Assembly: GCF_025751435.1 (NCBI RefSeq)
Contig: NZ_JAOWKY010000005.1
Span: 62,001-126,000, forward strand
Length of the DNA stretch: 64,000 bases
DNA from: Albidovulum marisflavi
Lineage (GTDB): Bacteria; Pseudomonadota; Alphaproteobacteria; Rhodobacterales; Rhodobacteraceae
Direction of reading: 5' to 3'
Position 1 is the first letter of the stretch, and every line of letters starts with the position of its first letter. Shown one piece after another: positions 1 to 9,238 of the stretch. The notes below the pieces were generated by a model. The model had not been told where the DNA came from and did not search any database. It worked only from the letters and a program-made list of their open reading frames with translations. Both the position numbers and the translations under genes were made by a program.

Positions 1-414
1 GATCTGACGGGGCTTCAGAACGCCCGCTTCGTCGCGCGGATTCACGGGGCGGATACCGATTCGATGGTCGATTTCGTCACCGAGTTTTCCGAGCTGGGCT
101 CTGACATGCGCCTGCCCGTTCGTGCTTACTCCGCGGGAATGCGCGCGCGCCTAGCCTTCGGGCTTTCGATGGCGCTCGATTTTGACTGGTACCTGGTGGA
201 CGAGATCATCGCGGTCGGGGACCAGCGGTTTCGTGCGCGGGCGGAGGCGATGTTCCGGGAACGGTTGGCCCGCTCTGGCCTGATCATGGTGTCCCATGCA
301 CCGGCGATCCTGCGCCAGTATTGCCACGGCGCGATCCTGCTGCATCGCGGTCGGGCCGAGGTGTTCGACGATATCGAACCGGCGCTGGCACGTCAGTCCG
401 CGTTGGCGGGCTGA
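1..414 (+). CDS. Polysaccharide/O-antigen export ABC transporter ATP-binding protein (3' part)
   Basis: The reading frame is open from the first base, so the 5' part, including Walker A, lies outside the window. The visible 137 residues carry an ABC signature variant (YSAGMRARLAF) and a Walker B-like stretch (WYLVDEIIAVGD), followed by a D-loop/switch-like segment with MVSHAP. The YSxGM signature and the VDEIIAVGD motif are typical of KpsT/Wzt-type ATPases that energise capsule or O-antigen export with a separate permease. The exact substrate cannot be told. It converges on the VOC gene with a 12-base gap. Confidence 0.82.
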   Translation, partial: DLTGLQNARFVARIHGADTDSMVDFVTEFSELGSDMRLPVRAYSAGMRARLAFGLSMALDFDWYLVDEIIAVGDQRFRARAEAMFRERLARSGLIMVSHAPAILRQYCHGAILLHRGRAEVFDDIEPALARQSALAG

Positions 415-426
415 CCCGGCAGGTCT

Positions 427-912
427 TCAGGTCGCCTCTGCCAGCAGGGCTTTCAGATCCAGTGGCCCGGTGACCATTGCAAGCTCGCCATTGCCGTCAC
501 GCGGCCAGTCGGCCTGATCCCGATCTCGGTAAAGCTCCACCCCGTTCCCGTCGGGGTCCCGCAGATAGATCGCTTCGCTCACGCCATGGTCGGATGCGCC
601 GTCAAGCGGATAGCCCGCCTCGACCAGGCTCTTGAGAACCCGCGCCAGATCGCGGCGCGAGGGGTAGAGGATCGCGGTGTGGTAAAGGCCGGTGTGACCC
701 GGTGCAGGCGGCGTGCCGCCCCGGCTTTCCCAGGTGTTCAGCCCGATGTGGTGATGGTATCCCCCGGCCGACAGGAAGGCAGCGCCCTTGCCATAGCGTT
801 GCGTGACCTCAAGACCGAGCAATCCGGAGTAAAAACCGATCGCGCGTTCCAGGTCGGCCACCTTCAGGTGAACGTGGCCGATGCGCGTGCCCGCCGGTGC
901 CGTGTAACCCAT
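427..912 (-). CDS. VOC (glyoxalase/extradiol dioxygenase) family protein
   Basis: This 161-residue protein has two beta-alpha-beta-beta-beta VOC half-modules. The first starts IGHVHLKVADLERAIGFYSGLLGL and the second runs from GLYHTAILYPSRRDLARVL to the metal-site-like RDPDGNGVELYRD. His in the first strand, His in the second module and Glu near the end are the usual metal ligands. I chose the ATG at 912 because a good AGAGAGG ribosome site sits just upstream and the family usually begins a few residues before the first strand; the longer frame adds only unrelated residues. The substrate is unknown; CatE-like ring-cleavage proteins are the nearest family I recognise. Confidence 0.8.
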   Translation of the reverse strand: MGYTAPAGTRIGHVHLKVADLERAIGFYSGLLGLEVTQRYGKGAAFLSAGGYHHHIGLNTWESRGGTPPAPGHTGLYHTAILYPSRRDLARVLKSLVEAGYPLDGASDHGVSEAIYLRDPDGNGVELYRDRDQADWPRDGNGELAMVTGPLDLKALLAEAT

Positions 913-1010
913 GACGTACCCTCTCTGTCGCGAACGCAGTATGGCACGACCGGCGCGCACGGGAAGGCGCGCAATCGCATGGGCGCTGTGCGGAGAATGA
1001 CAGGCCCGGC

Positions 1011-2045
1011 TCAGGCCCGCGACCGGATCATTCCCACGATGTCGTAGGTCTGCCTCAGGATGGGCGAGGCGATCGCGTTGGCCCGGTCCGCCCCGTCACC
1101 CAGAGTGCGATCGATCTCGGCGGGGTCCGCCATCAGACGCTTCATCTCTCCCGAGATGGGGGCGAGCTTGGCAACGGCAAGATCGACCAGCGCCGGCTTG
1201 AACGTGCCAAATCCCTTGCCGCCGAACTCCGCGATGACCGCCTCGGTCGTCATGTCCGCAAGGGCTGCGTAGATGTTGACCAGGTTCTTGGCCTCTGGCC
1301 GGTCCTTCAGTCCCTCCAGCGTTTCGGGCAGCGGCTCGGGATCCGTCTTGGCCTTGCGGAACTTCTGCGAGATCGCATCCGCCTCGTCGGTCAGATTGAT
1401 CCGGCTCGCGTCGGAAGGGTCGGATTTCGACATCTTCTTCGACCCGTCGCGCAGGGACATGACGCGCGTCGCCGCGCCTTCGATCACCGGTTCGGTGATG
1501 GGGAAGAAGTCAACGCCGTAATCGTGGTTGAACTTGGCCGCGATGTCGCGTGTGAGTTCCAGATGCTGCTTCTGGTCTTCGCCGACGGGCACGTGCGTCG
1601 CGTGATACAGAAGGATGTCCGCCGCCATCAGCGAAGGGTAAGCGAACAGGCCCAGGCTTTCGGCCTCGGCGTTCTTGCCCGCCGTCTTGTCCTTCCACTG
1701 CGTCATCCGGCCCATCCAGCCCATGCGCGCGACGCAGTTGAAGATCCATGCCAGCTGAGCATGGCCCGGCACCTGGCTCTGGTTGAAGAGGATGGAGCGC
1801 CGGGGATCGATGCCTGCCGCGATGAAGCCTGCCGCTGCCTCGCGCGTCTGGGCGCGCAGCTTTTCCGGGTCCTGCCAGACGGTGATCGCGTGCAGATCGA
1901 CGAGGCAGTAGATCGTCTCGATGCCTTCGTTCTGCTTCTCGACGAAGCGTTTGAGAGCGCCCAGGTAGTTGCCCAGCGTCAGACCGCCCGACGGCTGGAT
2001 GCCCGAAAAGATGCGCGGGGTGAATTTGGAGGTCGCCTCGGCCAT
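1011..2045 (-). CDS. trpS: Tryptophanyl-tRNA synthetase
   Basis: Class I aminoacyl-tRNA synthetase that charges tRNA-Trp. The 344-residue protein starts [20 protein letters not shown], containing the family's GIQPSG nucleotide-binding stretch, followed by a HIGH-like LGNYLGAL. The KMSKS loop is visible as KKMSKSDPS near residue 210, and the bacterial TrpRS motif DLHAIT is present. Its length matches bacterial TrpRS (about 330-345). The frame is open far upstream of 2045, but that extension has no family similarity and the next gene starts divergently at 2133, so the ATG at 2045 is preferred. Confidence 0.97.
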   Translation of the reverse strand: MAEATSKFTPRIFSGIQPSGGLTLGNYLGALKRFVEKQNEGIETIYCLVDLHAITVWQDPEKLRAQTREAAAGFIAAGIDPRRSILFNQSQVPGHAQLAWIFNCVARMGWMGRMTQWKDKTAGKNAEAESLGLFAYPSLMAADILLYHATHVPVGEDQKQHLELTRDIAAKFNHDYGVDFFPITEPVIEGAATRVMSLRDGSKKMSKSDPSDASRINLTDEADAISQKFRKAKTDPEPLPETLEGLKDRPEAKNLVNIYAALADMTTEAVIAEFGGKGFGTFKPALVDLAVAKLAPISGEMKRLMADPAEIDRTLGDGADRANAIASPILRQTYDIVGMIRSRA

Positions 2046-2132
2046 GGTCCGTCCCACTTGTCCGTCTGGAAATTTGTGCCCCGCTCGCGTATCGCAGGGG
2101 GGAAGTCCCGTCAACGCCGGAAGGAGATCGCG

Positions 2133-2819
2133 ATGCGGCCAGGTTATGACGAAGCACCGCTGAACCCTCTGCCGGGGGTGGTGTGGCTCTTGCTGCTGCC
2201 GCTTGTCGCGATGGAGGCGGTGATCGGACTTGGCAGGGCCGGGCTGGCCGGCGGCGGCATGGGCGAGGCTTGGCGCAACGACGCGCTGCAACGCTTCGCG
2301 CTGCCGCCACAGTTGCTTGAGACGATGATCGACACCGGACAGTATCCGCTCGACGGGCTCTGGCGGTTCGTAACCTACATCTACGTCCACGGAAGTTTCA
2401 CGCACGCGATCTTCGTCTTGGTTTTCCTACTGGCGCTCGGCAAGATGGTGGCAGAGGTCTACAAGGCCTGGTCGGTCCTGGTGATCTTCTTCGGCGCGGG
2501 CATCTTCGGCGCGATCATCTATTCGCTGGTGCCGGGGATCAGCTATCCGCTTTTCGGGGGATACCCGGCCGTCTACGGGCTGATCGGCACCTTCACCTTC
2601 ATGCTGTGGGCACGGCTCGGCGCTGAGAACGCCAACCGCTACCGCGCCTTCACGCTGATCGGGTTCCTGCTGGGTATCCAGTTGTTGTTCGGGCTGCTCT
2701 TTGGCGGAACACCCGACTGGATCGCGGACCTTGCGGGGTTCGGCTTCGGTTTCGGTGCGTCCTTCGTCGTGGGGCCTGGCGGTCCCGCGCATCTGCTGCA
2801 GCGTATCCGTCAGCGCTGA
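2133..2819 (+). CDS. Rhomboid-fold membrane protein, predicted inactive
   Basis: The 228-residue polytopic protein begins [20 protein letters not shown] after an AAGGAG ribosome site at 2121. It has about six membrane helices and clear rhomboid topology: [16 protein letters not shown], then a long hydrophobic run, then the TM4 region [11 protein letters not shown] and the TM6 region [12 protein letters not shown]. In active rhomboids these are GxSG(A/V)xxGLxG and a His in AHxGG. Here the Ser-Gly is Tyr-Pro and the His is Asp, and the Asn of the HxxxN loop is also absent. It is therefore read as a rhomboid pseudoprotease. It overlaps murJ tail-to-tail by 10 bases. Confidence 0.85.
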   Translation: MRPGYDEAPLNPLPGVVWLLLLPLVAMEAVIGLGRAGLAGGGMGEAWRNDALQRFALPPQLLETMIDTGQYPLDGLWRFVTYIYVHGSFTHAIFVLVFLLALGKMVAEVYKAWSVLVIFFGAGIFGAIIYSLVPGISYPLFGGYPAVYGLIGTFTFMLWARLGAENANRYRAFTLIGFLLGIQLLFGLLFGGTPDWIADLAGFGFGFGASFVVGPGGPAHLLQRIRQR

Positions 2820-4354
2820 CGCGACAGCCCCGCGCGCAGATCGGACGGGCGGAATGCGCCCGTCAGCACGGCGGCGATCGCAAAGCTTGCCATCCCGCCA
2901 AGTACCAGAAGGAACAGCCCAAGAATGCGGGCGTGTTCGCGCTGAAGCATGTCCGACATCAGGATGGACAGGCCCCAAAGGCAAAGGCCCATAAGCGCGG
3001 CGGCCAGCATCGTGCGCGGCAGGCGCCTGCGGAAGCGTTCGTCCGCCTTGGCCGCGTCGCCCATGTGGCGCACACCCCACCAAAGCTGCGCCGTCATTGC
3101 CCAGCCCGACAAGGTCGTGCCCCAGGCGGCTGCGCTGAAACCGATCAGCGGGGCCAGGCCGATGGCAAGAGCCGCGTTCACAACCATCGAGTGCACCGCG
3201 AAACGAAACGGGGTCCGCGTGTCTTCGCGCGCGAAATACAGCGGTTGCAGCACCTTCTGCAGGACGAAGGCCGGTAGGCCCAGGCCGTAGATCGCCAGCA
3301 CATGGGCGGTGGGCAAGGTGTCGGATGCCTGGAATGCGCCTCGCTCGAACAGGACCGAGATGAGCGGGACGGGGATCACGACCAGCGCCACAGCCGCCGG
3401 GATTGTGAGGAACAGCGCGAACTCCAGCGCCCGTGACAGGGCGTGGCGGCTGCCGCCGATGTCGCCGGTCTTCAGCCTCCGCGACAGGTCAGGCAGCAGG
3501 ACGATCCCGATGGCGATGCCGACGACGCCAAGGGGAAGCTGGTAAAGCCGGTCGGCGTAGTTCAGCCAGGCGATGCCCCCTTCGAAAAAGCTGCCGACCT
3601 GGCGCCCGACCAGCAGGTTTATCTGGACCACGCCGCCCGCCAGCACCGATGGCGCCGCGATCGCCAGCAGCCTGCGCAACTCGGGCGTGAAGCGCGGACG
3701 CCGGAAGCGAAGCGGAAAGCCCATTCGCGCCGCGGCGATCCAGACCAGCGCCAACTGCGCCAGCCCGGTGATCGGGGTCGCCCACGACAGGGTGAGCCCC
3801 ATGTCCCAGCCCTGATCGCGCGCGACCACCATCGCCGCGATGAAGATCAAGTTCAGCAAGACCGGCGCACCGGCCGCCGCGATGAAGCGTCCGCCCGCGT
3901 TCAGAAGCCCGGAAAGCAGCGCGGTCAGCGAGATGAAAAGGATGTAGGGAAAGCAGATGCGCCCGAACTCGACCGCCAGCGGAAGGCGTTCGTCCCCCGC
4001 GAATCCACCCGCCATGGCAAGCACCAGCCAAGGCATCGCGACCATCGCCACGACCGAGACGCCGGTCACCACGATCGCCAGGCCGGTGAATGCGTCCTCG
4101 GCAAAGCCGCGGGCGTCTTCGCCGGATTCCAGCTTCTTGGAGAACATCGGCACGAAGGCCGTGTTGAAGGCGCCCTCGGCGAAGAAGCGGCGGAACATGT
4201 TGGGCAGCGAAAAGGCGACCAGAAAGGCCTCGGCCACCGGACCGGTGCCAAGATAGGCCGCGATCAGCATGTCGCGCAGGAATCCCACGACCCTGCTGAC
4301 CAGCGTCCAGGCCCCAACGGTCAGAAACCCCCTGACAAGGCGGATCGGCTGCAT
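2810..4354 (-). CDS. murJ: Lipid II flippase MurJ (MviN)
   Basis: Inner-membrane MOP-superfamily flippase that moves lipid II across the membrane for peptidoglycan synthesis. The 514-residue protein starts MQPIRLVRGFLTVGAWTLVS, with the family's SRVVGFLRDMLIAAYLG and FRRFFAEGAFNTAFVP stretches within the first 70 residues, and about 14 hydrophobic helices follow. Its ATG overlaps the glnD stop by one base (TGATG), so translation is probably coupled, an arrangement I know from related alphaproteobacteria. The product is essential in most bacteria. Confidence 0.97.
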   Translation of the reverse strand: MQPIRLVRGFLTVGAWTLVSRVVGFLRDMLIAAYLGTGPVAEAFLVAFSLPNMFRRFFAEGAFNTAFVPMFSKKLESGEDARGFAEDAFTGLAIVVTGVSVVAMVAMPWLVLAMAGGFAGDERLPLAVEFGRICFPYILFISLTALLSGLLNAGGRFIAAAGAPVLLNLIFIAAMVVARDQGWDMGLTLSWATPITGLAQLALVWIAAARMGFPLRFRRPRFTPELRRLLAIAAPSVLAGGVVQINLLVGRQVGSFFEGGIAWLNYADRLYQLPLGVVGIAIGIVLLPDLSRRLKTGDIGGSRHALSRALEFALFLTIPAAVALVVIPVPLISVLFERGAFQASDTLPTAHVLAIYGLGLPAFVLQKVLQPLYFAREDTRTPFRFAVHSMVVNAALAIGLAPLIGFSAAAWGTTLSGWAMTAQLWWGVRHMGDAAKADERFRRRLPRTMLAAALMGLCLWGLSILMSDMLQREHARILGLFLLVLGGMASFAIAAVLTGAFRPSDLRAGLSRQR

Positions 4355-7140
4355 CAGGCCTGCGCCCTTTCCGCGCCTTCGCGGATCGCCTGCTGCAACT
4401 TGCGTTCAAGGCTTTCGCGCTTGGCCTTGGTGTGCAGCTTCAGCCCGAACATGTCCTTGACGTAGAACGTATCGACGACCTGGGCCCCGTAGGTCGCGAT
4501 CACGGCCGAGGCGATGTAGATGTTGTTGTTCGCCAGCGTCCGGGTCAGGTCGTAAAGCAGCGCGGGACGGTCGCGCGTATCGACCTCGATGATCGTGTAG
4601 ATCTCGGAGCCTTCGTTGTCGAAGGTGATGTGGGTCGGGAACCGGAACTGGCGTTCGCGCTTCTTGATCTTGTCACGGGTCCTCAAAGCCTCGCGCGCGA
4701 CGACCTCCCCTTTCAGTGTCCTTTCGATCGTGGTTCGCAGCCGGGGCAGGTGTTCTGCCTCGTAGGGGTGGCCCTCGGCGTCCTGCACCCAGAAGGCGGC
4801 GGTTGCATAGCCATCCTTTGACGTGTAGGTGCGCGCGTCCACCACGTTCGCCCCGACAAGGGCAAGCGCCCCTGCCAGGCGTGAAAAGATGCCGGGATGG
4901 TCGGCAAGCGCGAAGCACGCCCGTGTCGCGTCCCGGTCCAGGTCGGGCTTGATGTCGATGCGGATCTCATCGTCCGCGATCCCGCGCAGAAGCTGCGCGA
5001 AGACGGCCTGGGTTTCGGTCGAAAGCCCCTGCCAGTAGGGGCCGTAATGCCGCCCGGTTTCCTTGCGCAAGTCCTTGGCGTCCCAGCCTTTCAACGCCTC
5101 GCGCAGTGCGCGCTTCTGTTCGTCCTGCCGTTTTTCGCGGTTGACCGATTCCAGTCCCGCCTCAAGCGCGTCCGAGGTTTCGGCATGGAGCCTGCGCAGC
5201 AGCATCGCCTTCCAGTTGTTCCAGGTGTTCGGCCCCACGCCGCGGATGTCGCAGACCGTCAGCACGGTCAGAAGATCAAGCCGTTTCTTGGTCTTCACCA
5301 CCTTGGCGAAATCCCTGACCGTCCGTGGGTCCGAGATGTCACGCTTCTGCGCCATGTCGGACATGAACAGGTGATAGCGCACCAGCCATTCGACGGTTTC
5401 GCATTCTTCCGCGTTCAGACCAAGCCGCGGCGCCACCCGCCGCGCGATCTGCGCACCCAGGATGGAATGATCCTCGGGTCGGCCCTTGCCGATATCGTGC
5501 ATCAGAAGCGCCACGTAGAGCACGCGCCGGTTCACGCCCTCTTCCAGGATCGACGAGGACAACGGCAGTTCCTCGATCAGTTCCTTCCGCTCGATCTGCG
5601 CCAGGGTCGAAATCGTCTGGATCGTGTGTTCGTCCACCGTGTAGTGATGGTAGACGTTGAATTGCATCATCGCGACGATCGGCTCGAACTCGGGGATGAA
5701 GGCCGAGAGGATGCCAAGTTCGTTCATGCGCCTGAGCGCGCGTTCAGGGTTTCCGTGTTTCAGAAGCAGGTCAAGGAAGATGCGCGTGGCTTCCCGATCC
5801 TCGCGCATGTCGTCGTCGATCAGGTGCAGGTTCGCGGTCACGACACGCATCGCGTCGGGATGGATCAGGTAGCCCGTGCGCAAGGCCTCTTCGAAGATGC
5901 GAAGCAGGTTCAGCTTGTCCGACAGGAATTCGCGTTCGTTGCCGATGGCAAGGCGCCCATTCTCGATCCGGAACCCCCAACGCAGCTTCTTGCGGCGCCG
6001 GAAGAAACCGGCAATCGCCGCCTCGCGCTTGACATGCCGTGCTTCAAGCACGGTCAGGAACACGCGCGTCAGTTCGCCTACATGGGTCGCATGGCGGAAA
6101 TAGTCCTGCATGAAGTGTTCGACCGCGCGCCGGCCGCCCGTGTCGCGGTAGCCCATGCGGGATGCGACCTCGACCTGAAGGTCAAAGGTCAGCTGATCCG
6201 CCGCACGCCCCGTGATCAGGTGCAGGTGGCAGCGCACCGCCCAAAGAAAGTTCTCCGCCTCCTGGAAAGCGCGAAACTCGTCCGCGCGCAGCAGCCCGAC
6301 ATCGACCAGTTCGGCCGAACTGCGGACGCCATGAATGTACTTGCCAATCCAGTAAAGCGTCTGAAGGTCGCGCAGCCCGCCCTTGCCTTCCTTGACGTTG
6401 GGTTCAAGCATGTAGCGCTGGCCGCCTTGGCGTTTGTGCCGTTCGGCGCGCTCCTGAAGCTTGGCCTCGATGAACTCGGGCGCAGTGTTCTTGAAAAGCT
6501 CGCCCCGCAGTTTCTTGCGCAGATCCTCGGAAAGGGGTTGGTGACCGATCAGGAAGCGACGCTCGAGAAGCGCGGTGCGGATCGTGTAATCCTCGCGCCC
6601 CAGCCGAAGACAGTCCTTCACGGTGCGGCTGGCATGGCCGACCTTCAGCCGCATGTCCCACAGGATGTAGAGCATGGATTCGATCACGCTCTCTGCCCAG
6701 GGCGTCATCTTCCAGGGTGTCAGAAACAGAAGGTCGACATCCGAAGAGGGGGCCATCTCGGCACGGCCATAGCCGCCGACGGCAAGCACGGCGATTTTTT
6801 CGGCCTCTGTCGGGCTGGACAGCGGATGCAGAAGGCGCGTGGCCGCGGCAAAAGCCGCGGCCACCACCGCATCGGTCAGGGCGGCATAAGCCCGCGTGAT
6901 GGTCCGCGCGTCACGCGGCGCGGCGCGCAGCGTCGCCTCGATCGCCTGTAGCCCGTCCTGGCGGCCGGCGGCCAGCGCCTTGACGATCGCTGCCCGCTTC
7001 GCGCGAATGTCGGTCAGCTCTGCCGTTTCCGCGGCCAGCGCGGCGATCAGCGCTTCGGTGTCCCAAAGCGTCAGATGGCCCAGAATTGGCCCGGCCTCTT
7101 GCCCTGGTGCGGGGGCGGCCGCCTCAGAAACCGGCGCCAC
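4354..7140 (-). CDS. glnD: Bifunctional PII uridylyltransferase/uridylyl-removing enzyme
   Basis: Nitrogen sensor that uridylylates PII proteins when glutamine is low and removes UMP when it is high. The 928-residue product shows the nucleotidyltransferase motif GGYGRAEMAPSSDVDLLFL (glycines near residue 122, metal Asp 134 and 136), an HD domain with LLMHDIGKGRPEDHS in the middle, and two C-terminal ACT domains (HPGIFSRLAGALALVGANVVDA and DRPALLYDLTRTLANNNIYI). I place the start at the GTG at 7140, which overlaps the preceding lipoprotein gene by 17 bases, because the longer frame adds only antisense-like residues inside that gene. It lies between the lipoprotein gene and murJ in one transcription unit. 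Confidence 0.95.
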   Translation of the reverse strand: MAPVSEAAAPAPGQEAGPILGHLTLWDTEALIAALAAETAELTDIRAKRAAIVKALAAGRQDGLQAIEATLRAAPRDARTITRAYAALTDAVVAAAFAAATRLLHPLSSPTEAEKIAVLAVGGYGRAEMAPSSDVDLLFLTPWKMTPWAESVIESMLYILWDMRLKVGHASRTVKDCLRLGREDYTIRTALLERRFLIGHQPLSEDLRKKLRGELFKNTAPEFIEAKLQERAERHKRQGGQRYMLEPNVKEGKGGLRDLQTLYWIGKYIHGVRSSAELVDVGLLRADEFRAFQEAENFLWAVRCHLHLITGRAADQLTFDLQVEVASRMGYRDTGGRRAVEHFMQDYFRHATHVGELTRVFLTVLEARHVKREAAIAGFFRRRKKLRWGFRIENGRLAIGNEREFLSDKLNLLRIFEEALRTGYLIHPDAMRVVTANLHLIDDDMREDREATRIFLDLLLKHGNPERALRRMNELGILSAFIPEFEPIVAMMQFNVYHHYTVDEHTIQTISTLAQIERKELIEELPLSSSILEEGVNRRVLYVALLMHDIGKGRPEDHSILGAQIARRVAPRLGLNAEECETVEWLVRYHLFMSDMAQKRDISDPRTVRDFAKVVKTKKRLDLLTVLTVCDIRGVGPNTWNNWKAMLLRRLHAETSDALEAGLESVNREKRQDEQKRALREALKGWDAKDLRKETGRHYGPYWQGLSTETQAVFAQLLRGIADDEIRIDIKPDLDRDATRACFALADHPGIFSRLAGALALVGANVVDARTYTSKDGYATAAFWVQDAEGHPYEAEHLPRLRTTIERTLKGEVVAREALRTRDKIKKRERQFRFPTHITFDNEGSEIYTIIEVDTRDRPALLYDLTRTLANNNIYIASAVIATYGAQVVDTFYVKDMFGLKLHTKAKRESLERKLQQAIREGAERAQA

Positions 7141-8287
7141 CGAAGCTTCTCGGAGCTGGGTCGATGATGACGATCTGGCCGTTGCGGATCTCTGCCACGG
7201 CCAGGGCTCGTTCGTTGGTGCCATCCGGCAGGAGCCTGAAGACCCCGTTCACACCGGCGAAGCCCGCGCTCTGGGTCAGCGCCGCCCCGGACAGGGAATT
7301 CCCCGAGCCCGATCGGGCAAGCGCCCCGATCGCCGCGATTCCATCATAGGCAAGCCCGGCGATGGGCAGCGGCACCGATCCGTATCTGGCCGCGAAGCGC
7401 GACTGGAAGGATGACGAAGGCGCAGGATCGGGAAGCGCGAACCAGCCGCCCTGCAGCCCGGACAGGGTCAGGTTGGCAGGCGAGGTGTCCCACCGCGTCA
7501 GGCCGATCAGCTTGACCGCGTTCGTGTCCAGGCCGTTTTCCGGCAGGAGTTGCGCCAGCAGTTGAAGGGCGCCGCCGCTGTCCGCGGTCAGAAATACCGC
7601 GCTCGCGCCGGAGGCGTTGATCCGCGCCACGATGCCGGGCGCCGCGCTGATGATCCCCTGTTGCGAGAACTCGTAGCTCATCGTGCCCGCGCTGCTTGCC
7701 GGAGACCGCGCGATCGCCGTTTCGATGGCGCGCCGACCCGTTTCGCCAGCCGGGGTTCGCTCGTGCAGGACAAAGATCCGGTCGCGGCCTTGCGCGGCGG
7801 CAAGGCGGACAAGCCGGTCTGCGGTGTTGGGATAGGTCTGGCCAAGAACGAAGACATTTCCACCCGCGATGTCGGTCACGTTGGAAAAGGCCAGAACGTT
7901 GACGCCAGAGCCAGCGACAGCCCTGCCGGCCGCGTTCGCCGACTGGGCGTAGACCGGACCCAGGATGATCGCGGCGCCGTCCGCCACGGCGTTCTGCGCC
8001 GCGTTTGCCGCCCCGGCCGGGTTGGCGGCGGTGTTGTAGACCCGCAGATCGACCGAGGCGCCCTGAAGGTCGCCCGCCGCCATTTCCGCCGCCTGACTCA
8101 GGTTCTGCGCCAGGACCTCGTCCGACGCGTTGCCCGATCCGCCCGGCACCAGAAGGGCCACCGGCACGGGTTTTCCGGGTTGCAAGCCACCGCCGCCCAT
8201 GGGACCCGGGCCGCAGGCGGTCAGCGACAAAAGCGACAGCGCCAGCCATGTCAGAGGCTTGCGGGCGGATTTCAAAACGGCGAACAT
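7124..8287 (-). CDS. LppC/LpoA-like penicillin-binding protein activator lipoprotein
   Basis: The 387-residue protein has a lipoprotein signal: a basic N-terminus, a hydrophobic stretch and the lipobox SLTAC near residue 25. The mature part is a periplasmic-binding-protein type I fold (VPVALLVPGGSG, AIILGPVYAQSA, NVLAFSNVTD, GLAYDGIAAIG), as in the C-terminal domain of LpoA. LpoA activates PBP1A from the outer membrane in gammaproteobacteria; short alphaproteobacterial forms keep only this domain, and their role is inferred. It is divergent from rsmI and leads the minus-strand lppC-glnD-murJ run. An amino-acid ABC binding protein is a less likely alternative, since no transporter genes adjoin. 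Confidence 0.85.
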   Translation of the reverse strand: MFAVLKSARKPLTWLALSLLSLTACGPGPMGGGGLQPGKPVPVALLVPGGSGNASDEVLAQNLSQAAEMAAGDLQGASVDLRVYNTAANPAGAANAAQNAVADGAAIILGPVYAQSANAAGRAVAGSGVNVLAFSNVTDIAGGNVFVLGQTYPNTADRLVRLAAAQGRDRIFVLHERTPAGETGRRAIETAIARSPASSAGTMSYEFSQQGIISAAPGIVARINASGASAVFLTADSGGALQLLAQLLPENGLDTNAVKLIGLTRWDTSPANLTLSGLQGGWFALPDPAPSSSFQSRFAARYGSVPLPIAGLAYDGIAAIGALARSGSGNSLSGAALTQSAGFAGVNGVFRLLPDGTNERALAVAEIRNGQIVIIDPAPRSFGGAGF

Positions 8288-8377
8288 GGAAAAGACCTCA
8301 TCCTGGCGCAGCAGAAAGTTGCGCCGACCCTATGCGTTTCGCGGGGTGAAGTAAACTTTGCAACGGGCCTTGTAACC

Positions 8378-9238
8378 ATGACCGGCGAAATTCAGAAACT
8401 GGCGCCGGGGCTGTATTTCGTCTCGACCCCGATCGGCGCGGCCCGCGACATAACCCTGCGCGCGCTCGACATCCTGGCCTCCGCCGACGTGATCGCCGCC
8501 GAGGATACGCGAACACTTCGCCATCTGCTCGAGATCCATGGCATTTCCGTCGGCGGGCGCCCCCTGGTCGCCTACCACGACCACAACGGGGACGAGGCGC
8601 GTCCGCGTCTGCTTCGCGCCCTGTCCGAGGGCAAGTCGGTCGCCTATGCCTCCGAGGCCGGGACGCCCCTTGTCGCCGATCCGGGGTTTCAGCTGGGCCG
8701 CGCAGCGGCCGCGGCGGGGCACATGGTGACCGCGGCGCCCGGCGCTTCGGCGGTGCTTTGCGCGCTGACAGTATCGGGGCTGCCAAGCGACCGTTTCCTG
8801 TTTGCGGGTTTCCCGCCTGCCGCCGAGGGTGCGCGCCGCCGGTGGCTTGCCGACCTTGCGGCGACACCCGCTACGCTGATCCTTTATGAATCTCCGAGGC
8901 GCGTAGGGGATTTGTTAACCGAACTGGCCCAAGGCTTCGGTGGGGACCGGCAGGCCGTGGTCTGCCGCGAACTGACAAAGAAGTTCGAAGAGGTGCGGCG
9001 CGGAACCTTGTCCGCCCTTGCCGAGGAGTTCGCCGCGCGCACGGTCAAGGGCGAAGTCGTCGTGCTGGTGGATCGCGCGCCCGAACGCGCCGTTGATGCG
9101 GCGGACATGGAGGCGATGCTGTGCGAGGCGATGAAGACCCTGTCTGTCAAGGACGCCGCGGCGATGGTGGCGGAGGCCCTGAAACTTCCCAAGCGGGAGG
9201 TGTATCAGGCGGCGCTGAAACTCGGGCGCGACGGATAA
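8378..9238 (+). CDS. rsmI: 16S rRNA (cytidine-1402-2'-O)-methyltransferase
   Basis: Methylates the 2'-hydroxyl of C1402 in 16S rRNA using S-adenosylmethionine. The 286-residue protein starts MTGEIQKLAPGLYFVSTPIG and carries the tetrapyrrole-methylase-fold motifs ARDITLRALDILASADVIAAEDTR, LVAYHDHN, SEAGTPLVADPGF and GASAVLCALTVSGLP, plus the ESPRRV segment. The frame stays open upstream into the divergent lipoprotein gene, but the ATG at 8378 fits the family's N-terminus. The order lppC (divergent), rsmI, yraN, gshB is common in alphaproteobacteria. Confidence 0.97.
   Translation: MTGEIQKLAPGLYFVSTPIGAARDITLRALDILASADVIAAEDTRTLRHLLEIHGISVGGRPLVAYHDHNGDEARPRLLRALSEGKSVAYASEAGTPLVADPGFQLGRAAAAAGHMVTAAPGASAVLCALTVSGLPSDRFLFAGFPPAAEGARRRWLADLAATPATLILYESPRRVGDLLTELAQGFGGDRQAVVCRELTKKFEEVRRGTLSALAEEFAARTVKGEVVVLVDRAPERAVDAADMEAMLCEAMKTLSVKDAAAMVAEALKLPKREVYQAALKLGRDG

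Noticed and set aside
3443-4465. Long plus-strand frame antisense to murJ
   Set aside because: Highly charged Arg/Gln-rich shadow of the murJ frame with no family pattern, a common effect of high GC.
4897-6951. 684-codon plus-strand frame antisense to glnD
   Set aside because: Shadow of glnD in a high-GC gene; the glnD domains on the minus strand are complete.
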